DNA from: Nocardia puris
GTDB taxonomy: Bacteria; Actinomycetota; Actinomycetes; Mycobacteriales; Mycobacteriaceae
Direction of reading: 5' to 3'
Length of the DNA stretch: 64,000 bases
Assembly (NCBI RefSeq): GCF_003315035.1
Contig: NZ_QNRE01000014.1
Span: forward strand, 124,001-188,000
The position numbers and the translations under genes were made by a program. Of this stretch, positions 8,115-17,398 are shown one piece after another. The notes beneath the pieces are model-generated. The model did no database searches, was not told the origin of the DNA, and saw only the letters and a program-made list of their open reading frames with translations. Position 1 is the stretch's first letter, and each line of letters starts with the position of its first letter.

Positions 8115-9407
8115 TTATTCCGATGTACCTGCTTCGCGAAGCACCCGGTCGAAATGCTCCACAAAGATGTCGGTGTATCCTGCCGGCAGTGCGGCGGGGT
8201 CGATCACGATGCCGAACGACGTCTTGTTGCCCAGGATCAGCGCGGTCACCGAGAGCGAATAACCCGCCAGCGGCGACAGCGGCGTCAATTCCGCGATCGG
8301 CTTTCCGAGCACGGAACGAATCCGCGAGAATCCGGGATTGATACCGATATGGATATCGGGGCTCATATGCGCCAGGCCGGCGGCCGCGATCGCCCGCCGC
8401 ACGGCCCACGGCAGGCCGGGCGCGGTGGCGGGAGCGGCCGTCGTGAGTTCCGGGCGGCGCTTGTCGATGGTGGCCAGCTGCGTGCGGCACCGGTCGACGT
8501 GGCGGGCCAGGTCGGTCTCGTTGCCCAGCAGGTTGAGCGGCGTGACCACGACCGCGTTGCCGGTGTGGCGGAAGGCCGGATCGTTGGTGACGGGCAGCGT
8601 GACCCGGATGACCTCGGCCTGGTTCGACGCGGCGGGCGGCGCGATGCTCACGGTGCGGCCGATCGCGGCCAGCAGGAATTCGTGCACGGTGGCGCCGTTG
8701 CGCTTGGCGGCGCGGCGCAGCTCGCGAGTGGACGCGCTGTACAGGGCGTACTCGCGCTTGCCGGACTTGGTGAGCTTGGGCCAGCCGCGGCCCTTGCGGC
8801 CCGCCGCCCACTGCTCGTTGAACGCGGCCTTCGCCTCTTTCAGCACCTCCGGCTCGACTTCCGGGCTGCGGAAACGCGGCGTGGTCGCGAATCGCTCGAA
8901 TTCCGTGAGCTCTTCGGGAGTGCCGTCGGCCAGCAGCGCGGCGAACGCGGCGCCCGCGATGCCGTCGGACACGGCGTGGTGCACGCGCAGCAGGAAGAAC
9001 TGCGCGCCGTCACCGCGCGGGGTGAACATGGTGATGTGCCACAGCGGTTCGGGCCGGGGCAACGGCGTCTCCAGCAGCGCGGCGACCCGCGCGCGCAGAT
9101 CGGCCCCGTCCGCGTACTCGACGGCCGTGAGATGCCGTTCCACGTCGACCTTTTCGGCCAGCACCACCTGCGGCTCCCGCCAGCGGCCGTCGCGGATGCC
9201 CATGCGGAACAGGTCGAACAGCTCGCTGCGCTCGCGCACTCGCTCGCGCACGTCGGCGACGGACAGGTGCGGGCCGTCGGCCGCCAGCTCCAGCGCCATC
9301 GACCAGTGCATCGGACGGCTCTTGGTGTCCAGGTGCAGGTAGGTGTGGTCCGAGGGCGTCAATTCCGTGACGGCGGACGTGGTTTCGGTATTCACCGGGG
9401 TGCTCAT
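8115..9407 (-). CDS. WS/DGAT-type acyltransferase in the siderophore cluster
   Basis: 430 residues, overlapping the upstream dehydrogenase by ATGA (9404-9407). It belongs to the condensation-domain superfamily and has an intact HHxxxDG motif, HHAVSDG, at residues 143-149. N-terminal LTPSDHTYLHLDTKSRPMHWSMALEL and C-terminal NPGFSRIRSVLGKPIAEL...GYSLSVTALILGNKTSFGIVIDP are typical of the wax ester synthase/diacylglycerol acyltransferase branch. Those enzymes move a long acyl group from a thioester to an alcohol. Here it may place the lipid tail on the siderophore, or move it from carrier to CoA. The exact acceptor is unknown. Confidence 0.8.
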   Translation of the reverse strand: MSTPVNTETTSAVTELTPSDHTYLHLDTKSRPMHWSMALELAADGPHLSVADVRERVRERSELFDLFRMGIRDGRWREPQVVLAEKVDVERHLTAVEYADGADLRARVAALLETPLPRPEPLWHITMFTPRGDGAQFFLLRVHHAVSDGIAGAAFAALLADGTPEELTEFERFATTPRFRSPEVEPEVLKEAKAAFNEQWAAGRKGRGWPKLTKSGKREYALYSASTRELRRAAKRNGATVHEFLLAAIGRTVSIAPPAASNQAEVIRVTLPVTNDPAFRHTGNAVVVTPLNLLGNETDLARHVDRCRTQLATIDKRRPELTTAAPATAPGLPWAVRRAIAAAGLAHMSPDIHIGINPGFSRIRSVLGKPIAELTPLSPLAGYSLSVTALILGNKTSFGIVIDPAALPAGYTDIFVEHFDRVLREAGTSE

Positions 9408-10555
9408 GACTGTTCCACCTTCGCGAACATCTGCGCGTAGCGCTCGTTGTCGGGCTTCATGGCCGCCGCCACCAGCTCCCACAGCACCTCGTCGGTGCCG
9501 CCGCCGACGCGGGCCAGTTTCATATCGCGGTACCAGCGTTCCAGCGGCAGGCCGGTCTGCAGGTAGCCGATGCCGCCGAAGATGTGCAGGCACTCCGAGG
9601 CGACCTCCTCGCCCAGGCTCGCGGCGGAAGCTTTCAGCGAGGCGGCCGTGCGCAGGTTGATACGGCCTTCGGCGGCAACGCCTTTCAGTGCGTAGCGCAG
9701 CAGGTCGACGCGCGCTTGCAGATCCGCGACGCGCAGGCGCAGGGCCTGGTGGTCGTAGAGGCGCTTGCCGAACTGGACACGGTCGTACATCCGGGCCAGG
9801 CTGACGCCGAGCATCACCTCGCAGGCCGCGGCGATCTGGCCCGCCACCGAATAGCGCTCGTGGGCAAGGCCCCAGCTGATCACGGCCAGGCCGGTCGCCG
9901 GGCGCGCGATGAGCGCTTCCTCGGGGATCCAGGTATCGATGGTCACCGGGGCGGTGTCCAGCGGACCCGCGCCCAGCTTCTCGTAGGGGGTGCCGACCTG
10001 GACCTGTGAGATGGGCACCGCGGCCAGCGCGACGTTGCCCGCATCGCCCGACGAGCCGCTGGTGGCGCTACGGCCGACGACGAAGATGTAGTCCGCGATC
10101 GGCGAGAGCGAGACGAACTTCTTGTGCCCCACCACCCGGTAGCCGTCGCCCTCGGGCTCGATCATGGTCCGCGCGTTCTGCAGATCCGAGCCGCCCGACT
10201 CCTCGGAGGCGCCGATGCACAGCACCTTCTCCGTGGCGATGGCCTGCTCGGCCAGCTCGCGCAGGAAGTCGTTGCGCCCGAAGCGGCGCAGGATCGCGAT
10301 GGCCGAATCGTGCAGGCTCACACCGACGCCGATGGCCGCCGAGCCGAGCGCGCCCAGCTGGTGGGCCAGCGCGAAGTGGTGCCCGAGATCGGTGAGCTTG
10401 CGGTCCTCCCACTTGCGCGCGAAAACCCCGGCGGCGCCGAGATGTTCGAGCAGTGCGCGCGGGAACTTCTTGTCCAGCTCGGCCTGTTCGGTCCAGGCGA
10501 CCACGCGGTCGTCGAACGCCTTGGCGAGCACGTCGTCGTAGGAAGTGTCTGTCAC
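9404..10555 (-). CDS. Acyl dehydrogenase, MbtN (FadE14)-like
   Basis: 383 residues starting with GTG at 10555, which overlaps the preceding stop by GTGA. Acyl-CoA dehydrogenase domains in order: helical N-terminal domain, central beta domain with GASEESGGSDLQNARTMIE, and C-terminal domain with LGEEVASECLHIFGGIGYLQTGLPLERWYRDMKLARVGGGTDEVLWEL, whose catalytic base position resembles other FadE proteins. MbtN introduces the alpha-beta double bond into the carrier-bound fatty acid of mycobactin. The same role here predicts a 2-enoyl lipid tail. It is next to MbtM-like and condensation genes. Confidence 0.85.
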   Translation of the reverse strand: MTDTSYDDVLAKAFDDRVVAWTEQAELDKKFPRALLEHLGAAGVFARKWEDRKLTDLGHHFALAHQLGALGSAAIGVGVSLHDSAIAILRRFGRNDFLRELAEQAIATEKVLCIGASEESGGSDLQNARTMIEPEGDGYRVVGHKKFVSLSPIADYIFVVGRSATSGSSGDAGNVALAAVPISQVQVGTPYEKLGAGPLDTAPVTIDTWIPEEALIARPATGLAVISWGLAHERYSVAGQIAAACEVMLGVSLARMYDRVQFGKRLYDHQALRLRVADLQARVDLLRYALKGVAAEGRINLRTAASLKASAASLGEEVASECLHIFGGIGYLQTGLPLERWYRDMKLARVGGGTDEVLWELVAAAMKPDNERYAQMFAKVEQS

Positions 10556-11958
10556 TGGTGAGCCCTCTGATCCGGCCGGTCCGCCGACGCGTTCGCGAGG
10601 ACCCGGTCGAGTTCCTCGTGGATGCGCGCGACGGACTGCTCGTCGAAAAGATCGACCTGATAGGCGATCTGCACATCGGTGTGGTCGGCGTGCAGGAACG
10701 CCTCCACGGTCAAAGGGAGCAGGGCGTAGCCCTTCTCCGCGAGTTCCCAGGTGGTGGTGCAGCCGGGCAGCTGGGGTCCGTCGATCTTCTGTTCGAGGAA
10801 CAGCACCAGCGATTCGTACGGCCGCGCGCCACCCTGGACGCGCCGCGCCGCCTCGGCGATGTGGTCGTAGGGGTGGTTCCGGTGGCCGAACGCGGTGTCG
10901 GTGACGGCGCGCACGTGGGCGACCAGATCGGCGAAGGAGTCGGTGTCGGCGCCCACGCGCAACGCGATCGCGTTGCTGAAATTGCCGATCAGCGAACCCA
11001 TTCCGGATTCCTCGCGGTTGGCGACCGCGGTGCCGATGACGATGTCGCGCTGACCGGTGAGCTGCCGCAGGGTGCGGTAGTACGCGGCGAGGAACACCGA
11101 GAACGCCGGCGTGCGCAGCGCGGTGCTCAGCGCGCGCAGGTTCTTGTCGGCCGCCGCGCTCAGCGTGCGATCCGAGCGGGCGCCGCGTTCGGAGACCGTG
11201 GCGGGCTGCCGGTCGTAAGGCAGGCGCAGCGGTTCGACGCCCTCGAATTGCCGCTCCCAGAAACGGATGTCGTCGGCGTGGTCGCGGTCGGCGAACCGAT
11301 TCTGTTCCCACTCCGCGAAATCCGCGATCTGCAACGACAGCGGCGTGAAGTCGAGTTCGGAGCCCGGCGCTTCTTTCGCGCGCACGTAGGCGCTCTCCAG
11401 ATCGCGAGAGAGGACGGGCAGCGTCATGCCGTCCCAGGCGATGTGCTGCAACGCCATCACCACGGCCGTCCTGGGCTGTCCCGCGTCGTCGGGCGGCAAT
11501 TCCACGAAGGTCAACCGCAGCGAGGACTCGGTCACCAAGTCGAACGGTTCGGTGCCCGCGGCGGCCATCACCGCGCGCAAGCGCGCGTCGGCGTCGGCTT
11601 CGCCGCGCAGGTCCAGCGCGGTCACGCGCGGCGGAAGGTCGTCGTGGATGCGCTGATACGGCGTGCCGTCGGCGTCGGCGTGATAGGTCGTGCGCAGCAC
11701 CTCATGCTTGCGGACCAGCGCGAGGAAGGCGCGCCGCAGCGCGTCCTCGTCCACCGCACCGGTGAAAGTGAAAGCGAGGCAGAGGTTGTGGGCCGAGCTG
11801 TCCGGCGCCTGGACCTGGTACGCCCACACGGCGCGCTGCGCGAACGACAGCGGCGCCCGGCCCGGATCGCGCCGGGCCGTGACGCCCGGCGCGGCCGCGA
11901 TGCCGGCATCGCTGAGCCGGGCCCGCATCGCGGCCTGAAGGTCCTCTAGTGACGGCAC
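10552..11958 (-). CDS. Free-standing NRPS condensation-domain protein (carrier end plus C domain)
   Basis: 468 residues from GTG 11958, 19 bases after the large synthetase. A short N-terminal tail (MPSLEDLQAAMRARLSDAG) precedes a full C domain: LSFAQRAVWAYQVQAPDSSAHNLC (C1), RKHEVLRTTY (C2), the active-site region LQHIAWDGMT and IGTAVANREESGMGSLIGNFSNAIALR (C5). The catalytic motif reads QHxxWDG, so the second His, Asp and Gly remain while the first His is Gln. It has no A domain or PCP. It probably joins a carrier-bound acyl group to a free amine, for example releasing the aryl-oxazoline from the neighbouring terminal PCP. The synthetase has no thioesterase, which supports this. Confidence 0.82.
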   Translation of the reverse strand: MPSLEDLQAAMRARLSDAGIAAAPGVTARRDPGRAPLSFAQRAVWAYQVQAPDSSAHNLCLAFTFTGAVDEDALRRAFLALVRKHEVLRTTYHADADGTPYQRIHDDLPPRVTALDLRGEADADARLRAVMAAAGTEPFDLVTESSLRLTFVELPPDDAGQPRTAVVMALQHIAWDGMTLPVLSRDLESAYVRAKEAPGSELDFTPLSLQIADFAEWEQNRFADRDHADDIRFWERQFEGVEPLRLPYDRQPATVSERGARSDRTLSAAADKNLRALSTALRTPAFSVFLAAYYRTLRQLTGQRDIVIGTAVANREESGMGSLIGNFSNAIALRVGADTDSFADLVAHVRAVTDTAFGHRNHPYDHIAEAARRVQGGARPYESLVLFLEQKIDGPQLPGCTTTWELAEKGYALLPLTVEAFLHADHTDVQIAYQVDLFDEQSVARIHEELDRVLANASADRPDQRAHQ

Positions 11959-11977
11959 TGGTTCGTTCCTTGCCCGA

Positions 11978-14900
11978 TCAGGCTCGCGCCGCGGCCAGGT
12001 CGGCCGACGGATCGGGAACTCCGGCGACCTCCAACAGGATTCGCGCCACCTGGGTGAGCTGGCCGGGCACCTCCTCGCGCTCGACGAGCCGGGCCGCGAA
12101 GCCCCGCACCGTCTTCGCGCTGAACACGTCGGTCACGCCCACGCCGTCGATGGCGAGCAGGCCGCGCACGTTCGCGACGAACGTGGTGGCCAGGATCGAG
12201 TTGGCGCCCGCGTCGAAGAAGTCGGTGGTCACCCCGATCCGGTCGATGCCGAGCACCTGGGCGGCGATGTAGGCGATCGCCGCCTCCAGCGCGGTCTCCG
12301 GCGCCACGTACTCGGCGACGGTGCGGCCCTCGGCTTCCCGCTCCAGCACCGCGCGGATGGCGGCGCGGTCGATCTTGCCGTTGCTGGTGAGCGGCACCTG
12401 CTCCAGGAAGTGCAGCACGTCGGGCACCATGTACTCCGGCAGCAGTTCGGCCAGGGCGGCGGCCACCGCGACGGTGTCGACCACCCGGCCCGCCTCGGCG
12501 CCGACCACGGCCAGGCTCAGCCGTCCGGCGACGACCGCCGCCACCGCCTCGCCGACCTCGGGCCGGGTCTTGGCCGCGGCCTCCACCTCACCCAGTTCGA
12601 CGCGGTAGCCGCGGATCTTCACCTGGTGGTCGGCGCGACCGAGGAAGTCGATGGTGCCGCCCGGCAGGTAGCGGGCCAGATCGCCGGTGCGGTACCAGCG
12701 GGTGCCCTGCGCGGTGACGAACCGGTCGGCGGTGCGCTCGGGATCGCCGCGGTAGCCGTCGGCCACGCTGACGCCGCCGATCCACAGCTCGCCGGTGACC
12801 CAGTCGGGGGCGTCCTCGCCGCGCTCGTTCACCACGCGGCAGCGCACGCCCGAGAGCGGGCGCCCGTACGGCACGGCGGTCCACTCGGCGGGGAACTCGT
12901 CGGTGACCTCGTACACGGTGGAGTGGATCGCGGTCTCGGTGGTGCCGCCCAGACCGGCGAAGCGCAGTCCGGGGACCCGGGCCCGCATGCGGGCGGCCAT
13001 GCCCGCGTCCACGCGGTCGCCGCCGGTGATCACCACCCGCAGGCTGCGCAGCTGGTCGGCCGAGGCCGCGTCGAGCAGCATGCCGATCAGGCCGGGCGCG
13101 CAGTTGAGCACCGAAATCCGGTGCGCCGCCACGAGTTCGGCCCAGGCGGCGGCGTCGCGCACCTTGTCGGCGTCGATGCAGACCAGCGCGCCGCCGAGTG
13201 CGAGCGGGCTGAACATGTCGAACACCGAGAGGTCGAACTCCAGCGCCGAGAGGCCGATGGTGCGGTCCTCGGCGGTCAGGCCGAATTCCTCGGCGATGGC
13301 GTCGAGGGTGTTGGCGGCCGCGCGATGGCTGACCTCTACACCCTTGGGTTCACCGGTGGAACCGGAGGTGAACAGCACGTAGGCCAGCGCGTCGGGATCG
13401 GGCACCACGGCCTGGTCGGCGCGCGGACCGCTGATCGACTCCTCGAAGACGATCCGCGAGATGCCTTCGGGCACCTCGACATCCGCGCCGGTGACCACGG
13501 CGCGCACCAGGCCGCGGGAGAGGATGCGGTCGCGGCGCGCGACCGGCTGATCGGTGCCGACCGGCAGGTACACCGCGCCCGCGGCGAGCACGCCGAGCAC
13601 CGAGATCACCTGGCGGTGGCCCTTGGGCACGATCACGGCGACGGTGTCGCCGGTGTTCACACCCGCGGTGATCAGCGAATTCGCCAGCGAGAGCGCCTGT
13701 TCGGCGACCGCGCCGTAGGTCAGTTCCTCGCCCTGCGAGGTTACGAGCGCGACGCGCTCGGGGTGCCGGGCCGCGCGCTCGAAGAACTCCGCGTGCAAGG
13801 TGCGCGGCGCGATGGACGCCGAGGTGGTCTCGGCGGCCTCCCGCGCGGCGCGCTGCTCGGCGGGCAACGCAATGGACAGCGGGGCATTCCAGTCGGCCTC
13901 GGGCGCCAGCAGGCTGTCGAGCAGGGCACGGAACTCGGCGAACATCGACGCCATGACGCCCGCGGGCAGCGCGTCGCGGCGGGTGTCCCAGTTCACCAGC
14001 AGTCCGCCGCCGACCTCGGCCACCTGGGCGTCCAGATCGACCTGCGGGCCCTGCGACAGAATCCACACCGGGCTGCCGAACAGGCGCGTCACGCGTTCGG
14101 AGAACAGCTCGCCCAGGCCCAGGCCGGAGGTGAACACCACCGACGGCGTGACCGCCGACCCGCGCAGCTTGCCCAGATCGCGCAGCACGTCCAGGCCCTC
14201 GTAGGTGGCGTGCGCGGCGCAGCTGTGCAGTTCGCGCTGGAGGCGGCGGGCGCGCGCGACCAGCGATTCGCTCGCGCGGGCGTCGACGTCGACCAGCACC
14301 GAGTTGGTGAAATCGCCGACCACCTGGTCGATCTCGTCGTGCACCGGCTCCCGGTTGAACAGCGGCAGGTTCAGCAGGAAGCGCTGGCGCGCCGACCAGC
14401 GCGCGATCACCTCGGAGAACACCGAGGCCAGCGTCACCGCCGGGGTGAGGCCGTGGCCGTGGGCCAGCGCGTACAGGCGGGTCTTGTCCTCGGGCTCGAG
14501 CCGGTGGTGGAAGCGCACGCTGCGCGACGGGTCGGCGCGGCGGGCCTCCGCGATGGTCGGCAGTTCGGCGGTCTCGGGCAGGCTCGGCAACTTCTCGGTC
14601 CACCACCGCCGGGCGGCCTCGTGCTCGTCGGCCGGGATCCGGTCGCCGCGCTCGGCCAGGTACTGCCGGAAGCTGTAGCCGACCGGCGGCAGGGCGCCGT
14701 CGGATTCGTAGGCGGCGGCCAGGTCGTCCAGGATGCGCCGGTAGCTCATGGCGTCAGCGGCGAGCATGTCGACGTCCAGGTGCAGGCGGTGCTTGCCCTC
14801 GGGCAGCAGGGTGAGCACGAACTCGACCACCCGGCCCGCGGCCACGTCGAGGAGCTGGTGGCTCATGCGGTCGCGCATGGTCTCGAGTTCGGCGTCGGCG

Positions 14901-15478
14901 TCGGCGGCCTCGCGCAGGTCCACCACGCGGAAGAAGGACTCCGGCGGCTGGGCCAGGATGCGCTGTTTGCCCGCCTCGCCGAAGGCGGAGCGCAGCTGGT
15001 CGTGGCGCGAAACAACCTGCGCGACGGCGCGTTCCAGGCGATCGGGATCGGCGCCCGCGCCGTCGAACTCGACGTACAGGTGCGCCGCCACGCCACCGAG
15101 GGCCTGCCCGGACTGACGTCCGACCCAGTAGGCGTGCTGCATGGTGGCCAGCGCGAATTCCTCGTCCTCGGCCTCGGCGGCAGGGTCGGCAGGGTCGGAT
15201 TCGGCCGGAGCCGGGGCCGGGGACGGGGACGGGGACGGAGCGGACTCGGCGGGCGCGGAGCCCGCGCCCAGCAGGGCGGCCCACGCCTCGATCGTCGGCT
15301 CCAGCGCCAGCTGCGAACTCTGCACCCGGTAGCCCTGGCGACGCCACGTGCCGGACAGTTTCATCAGCAGCATGGAGTGCAGGCCCAGGCGGACCAGATC
15401 GTCACTGTCGCCAATGGAATCACCGGGAACACCCAGCAAGGCCGCGACATCAGCACGTAGCTGGTCTTTCGAAAACAC
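11978..15478 (-). CDS. NRPS: (aryl) carrier - heterocyclisation (Cy) - adenylation - PCP
   Basis: 1166 residues from GTG 15478 behind GAGGAG. Order: carrier domain 1-75 (phosphopantetheine Ser in RLGLHSMLLM); an acidic Pro/Ser linker; Cy domain from about 107 (FALATMQHAYWVGRQ) with the DxxxxD catalytic motif in HLDVDMLAADAMSYR; A domain about 560-1050 (TSGSTGEPKGV, YRTGDLARYLPGG, NGKIDRAA); PCP about 1070-1145 (DFFDAGANSILAT). FDLSVFDMF and VLNCAP place Asp-Leu and Asn at the 235/236 and 278 pocket positions, as in cyclising Cys/Ser/Thr A domains. There is no thioesterase. By analogy with MbtB it makes an aryl-oxazoline or thiazoline. The aryl starter should be salicylate, but no activating enzyme is in view. 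A two-part iron box lies 28 bases upstream. Confidence 0.9.
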   Translation of the reverse strand: MFSKDQLRADVAALLGVPGDSIGDSDDLVRLGLHSMLLMKLSGTWRRQGYRVQSSQLALEPTIEAWAALLGAGSAPAESAPSPSPSPAPAPAESDPADPAAEAEDEEFALATMQHAYWVGRQSGQALGGVAAHLYVEFDGAGADPDRLERAVAQVVSRHDQLRSAFGEAGKQRILAQPPESFFRVVDLREAADADAELETMRDRMSHQLLDVAAGRVVEFVLTLLPEGKHRLHLDVDMLAADAMSYRRILDDLAAAYESDGALPPVGYSFRQYLAERGDRIPADEHEAARRWWTEKLPSLPETAELPTIAEARRADPSRSVRFHHRLEPEDKTRLYALAHGHGLTPAVTLASVFSEVIARWSARQRFLLNLPLFNREPVHDEIDQVVGDFTNSVLVDVDARASESLVARARRLQRELHSCAAHATYEGLDVLRDLGKLRGSAVTPSVVFTSGLGLGELFSERVTRLFGSPVWILSQGPQVDLDAQVAEVGGGLLVNWDTRRDALPAGVMASMFAEFRALLDSLLAPEADWNAPLSIALPAEQRAAREAAETTSASIAPRTLHAEFFERAARHPERVALVTSQGEELTYGAVAEQALSLANSLITAGVNTGDTVAVIVPKGHRQVISVLGVLAAGAVYLPVGTDQPVARRDRILSRGLVRAVVTGADVEVPEGISRIVFEESISGPRADQAVVPDPDALAYVLFTSGSTGEPKGVEVSHRAAANTLDAIAEEFGLTAEDRTIGLSALEFDLSVFDMFSPLALGGALVCIDADKVRDAAAWAELVAAHRISVLNCAPGLIGMLLDAASADQLRSLRVVITGGDRVDAGMAARMRARVPGLRFAGLGGTTETAIHSTVYEVTDEFPAEWTAVPYGRPLSGVRCRVVNERGEDAPDWVTGELWIGGVSVADGYRGDPERTADRFVTAQGTRWYRTGDLARYLPGGTIDFLGRADHQVKIRGYRVELGEVEAAAKTRPEVGEAVAAVVAGRLSLAVVGAEAGRVVDTVAVAAALAELLPEYMVPDVLHFLEQVPLTSNGKIDRAAIRAVLEREAEGRTVAEYVAPETALEAAIAYIAAQVLGIDRIGVTTDFFDAGANSILATTFVANVRGLLAIDGVGVTDVFSAKTVRGFAARLVEREEVPGQLTQVARILLEVAGVPDPSADLAAARA

Positions 15479-15505
15479 GTGACTCCTCGGATCAAAACCT
15501 GATAC

Positions 15506-15529
15506 TTAGGCTAGGCTTGCCTAGCCTAA
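15506..15529. promoter_or_regulatory. Extended iron box upstream of the NRPS gene
   Basis: A 24-bp palindrome with only the two central bases breaking symmetry: left arm TTAGGCTAGGC, right arm GCCTAGCCTAA. It contains two overlapping 19-bp DtxR/IdeR-like sites (the first, TTAGGCTAGGCTTGCCTAG, fits the consensus at 15 positions), which would allow two repressor dimers. It is the best iron box of the window and lies just before the GTG at 15478. Confidence 0.88.
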
Positions 15530-15576
15530 CATGCTGAAACCTGGGCCCGGCACGGCCCGGGCAGCCCCGCGACGAC

Positions 15577-17031
15577 TCAGGCGCTCGCCGCCGCGCGGAC
15601 ATCCCCGAACAGGTCTCGCAGCGGCCGGTCCAGCGCCGCGGGCACCCGCACGACGAGGTCGGTCACCACCGCCGCGGCGCGGCGCGCGTAGGCGTCGTCC
15701 AGGACGTCGGTCCGGTACTCGACCTCGAGGCGCACCTGGTCGTCCTCGGTGATCTCGAACGCCAGCGCCAGCGGGTAGTGCACGACGCCCTTGAAGACGG
15801 TCTCGCAGCTCACCCGCGCGCCCTCCGGGATCGGCACACCGCGCAGCGGGGTGTTCTTCACCAGCGCCATCACCTCGGCCACCGGGAAGCGCCCGCCGCC
15901 GCCGCGCAGCGCGGTGAGGATCGGCCCGTAGTCGACCGAGGAGAACTCCATCGCGCCGTAGACCGTCGACACCGCTTCGCGCAGCGCGTCTTTCGTGCTC
16001 GCCGCCGGATCGAAGGTGAAGCGCATCGGCACCACGTTGCCGCAGTAGCCGACCTTGTCGGCCGCCTCGCCGGGCTGCCGGTTGTCGGCGGGCACCAGCA
16101 GCACATAGTCGTCGGCGCCGGTCAGCGCGGCGATGCTCAGCGCGGACACGACGATGAACAGCGCGTTGGGCGTCGCGCCGATCTCGCGGGCGACGCCGGC
16201 CAGCGCGGTGACCCCGGCCCGCTCGATCGGGTGGGTGAGGTAGGCGCCGGGCCCCTCCCCCATCACCGAGAACCAGCTCTCCTCTGGAGTGGTGGTGGGC
16301 AGCTCGCCCGAGAGCGGATAGCGAATGCCTTCGGCCGCCCAGGTGCGCACCGCGTGCTGCACCGCGCGGTCCAGCGTGGCGACCGGGCGCGGCGGGGCCT
16401 GGGGCGCGGGGGCCTCGGCCGCGCCGGGGCGCGCCACCAGCTTGCTGAGGATCGGGGGCAGCGCGGTCTCGTCACCGGCCAGGTGGTGCAGCACGAGAAC
16501 CATGGACACGCCGCCGTTCTCGCCCGCGTAGGCCCGCGCGCGGATCGGCGGGTCCTCCCGCAGCCGGAACGACGCCGTCGACAGCGCCACGGCGGCGGCC
16601 CGCACGATCTCCTCGAACGACCGGCCCTCGGTGTTCGGTTCGGACTCGGGCATCGAGCCCCACTCCCACACCCGGCCCGGCACGACCCAGCGCCCGTCCC
16701 AGCGCCTCGGCTCGCGCCGCGCCACGCCGTCGTCGCCGACGGTGACGACCGAGCTGAGCACCTCCGAGGCGTTCACCAGCCGCTCATAGGCGGCGACGAC
16801 CTCGTCGAGGGTGTAGGAGTCGTCGAACTCCAGCAGCACGCCGTAGTTGTGCGAGATGGAATCGGGGTCCAGCTCGTAGATCTTCCACATCCGGCGCTCG
16901 GCGATGCCCATGCCGCCGTCCGACTGCTCCGGGCGCGCCCGCTCGGCGGTCGCGCCCCGGCCGGCCGCGAGGCCCGCGTCGGCGAGCCGCTGCCGCATCA
17001 GCTCGCGCTGCGCGTCGGTCAGTACGTTCAT
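15577..17031 (-). CDS. Second free-standing condensation-domain protein
   Basis: 484 residues from ATG 17031 behind AGGAGA. Like the protein at 10552 it has a short N-terminal tail (MNVLTDAQRELMRQRLADAG) and then a condensation fold: IAERRMWKIYELDPDSISHNYGV (C1), an active-site segment LVLHHLAGDETALPPIL with HHxxxD intact but Gly replaced by Glu, and LLVPADNRQPGEAADKVGYCGNVVPMRF (C5). It has its own iron-box-like site at 17197 and is separated from the NRPS by the box at 15506. Two different stand-alone C proteins suggest two separate amide-forming steps, perhaps at the two ends of an N-hydroxydiamine. Confidence 0.8.
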   Translation of the reverse strand: MNVLTDAQRELMRQRLADAGLAAGRGATAERARPEQSDGGMGIAERRMWKIYELDPDSISHNYGVLLEFDDSYTLDEVVAAYERLVNASEVLSSVVTVGDDGVARREPRRWDGRWVVPGRVWEWGSMPESEPNTEGRSFEEIVRAAAVALSTASFRLREDPPIRARAYAGENGGVSMVLVLHHLAGDETALPPILSKLVARPGAAEAPAPQAPPRPVATLDRAVQHAVRTWAAEGIRYPLSGELPTTTPEESWFSVMGEGPGAYLTHPIERAGVTALAGVAREIGATPNALFIVVSALSIAALTGADDYVLLVPADNRQPGEAADKVGYCGNVVPMRFTFDPAASTKDALREAVSTVYGAMEFSSVDYGPILTALRGGGGRFPVAEVMALVKNTPLRGVPIPEGARVSCETVFKGVVHYPLALAFEITEDDQVRLEVEYRTDVLDDAYARRAAAVVTDLVVRVPAALDRPLRDLFGDVRAAASA

Positions 17032-17196
17032 GCTTCTCCTAGCCGTGGAGGGTGGGGGCCGGTCGTACCGGCCGCCGGACGGCGGCACGGTCGACGACCC
17101 ACGCCGAGGGCCGTTCGGCGGTCTCCGAATCCGGTCGTCCACGGGCGGGGTCCGCCCTGCGCGCGGATCGTGATCGCGGGTCGGCGCACCCGGAAG

Positions 17197-17210
17197 TTAG
17201 GGTGCACTAA
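17197..17210. promoter_or_regulatory. Short iron-box-like element TTAGGGTGCACTAA
   Basis: The 14-mer TTAGGGTGCACTAA, followed by CC, lies 166 bases upstream of the condensation gene at 17031. The identical 14-mer recurs as an inverted pair at 27892-27923, and a close variant is at 28017. With the following CC it matches the DtxR consensus at TTAGG-T---CTAACC. Its repetition inside one cluster suggests a shared regulator, most likely the iron repressor. Confidence 0.6.
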
Positions 17211-17294
17211 CCGCACCCGTCGAGCATAGACCATCCCGACCGGGGAGCAAGAGGCTCGAGTGTGAGGAAAAACCCGCCGCGACCGCCGGAACGA

Positions 17295-17342
17295 CGATCG
17301 GGTGGCCCGCACACCCGTGGAGGCGTGCGAACCACCCGATCG
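17295..17342 (-). terminator. Strong hairpin downstream of the MTB12-like gene
   Basis: Perfect 11-bp arms CGATCGGGTGG / CCACCCGATCG with a further inner pairing CGCAC/GTGCG. It begins 57 bases past the stop of the gene at 17399, reading leftward, and should separate that gene from the condensation gene. The gap 17032-17398 also holds the element at 17197 and nothing else recognisable. Confidence 0.75.
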
Positions 17343-17398
17343 GAGAGAACCGGTGACCGCGGTCGAGATTCACTTCCGGCCGCGGGCCGTGGGTCGGC

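Noticed and set aside
12410..15460. A 1016-codon plus-strand open frame
   Set aside because: Antisense to the NRPS; same low-complexity character.
15545..15562. GC-rich hairpin (GCCCGG/CCGGGC) as terminator of the condensation gene
   Set aside because: Only a six-base stem in very GC-rich DNA and directly beside the iron box; too weak to list as a feature.
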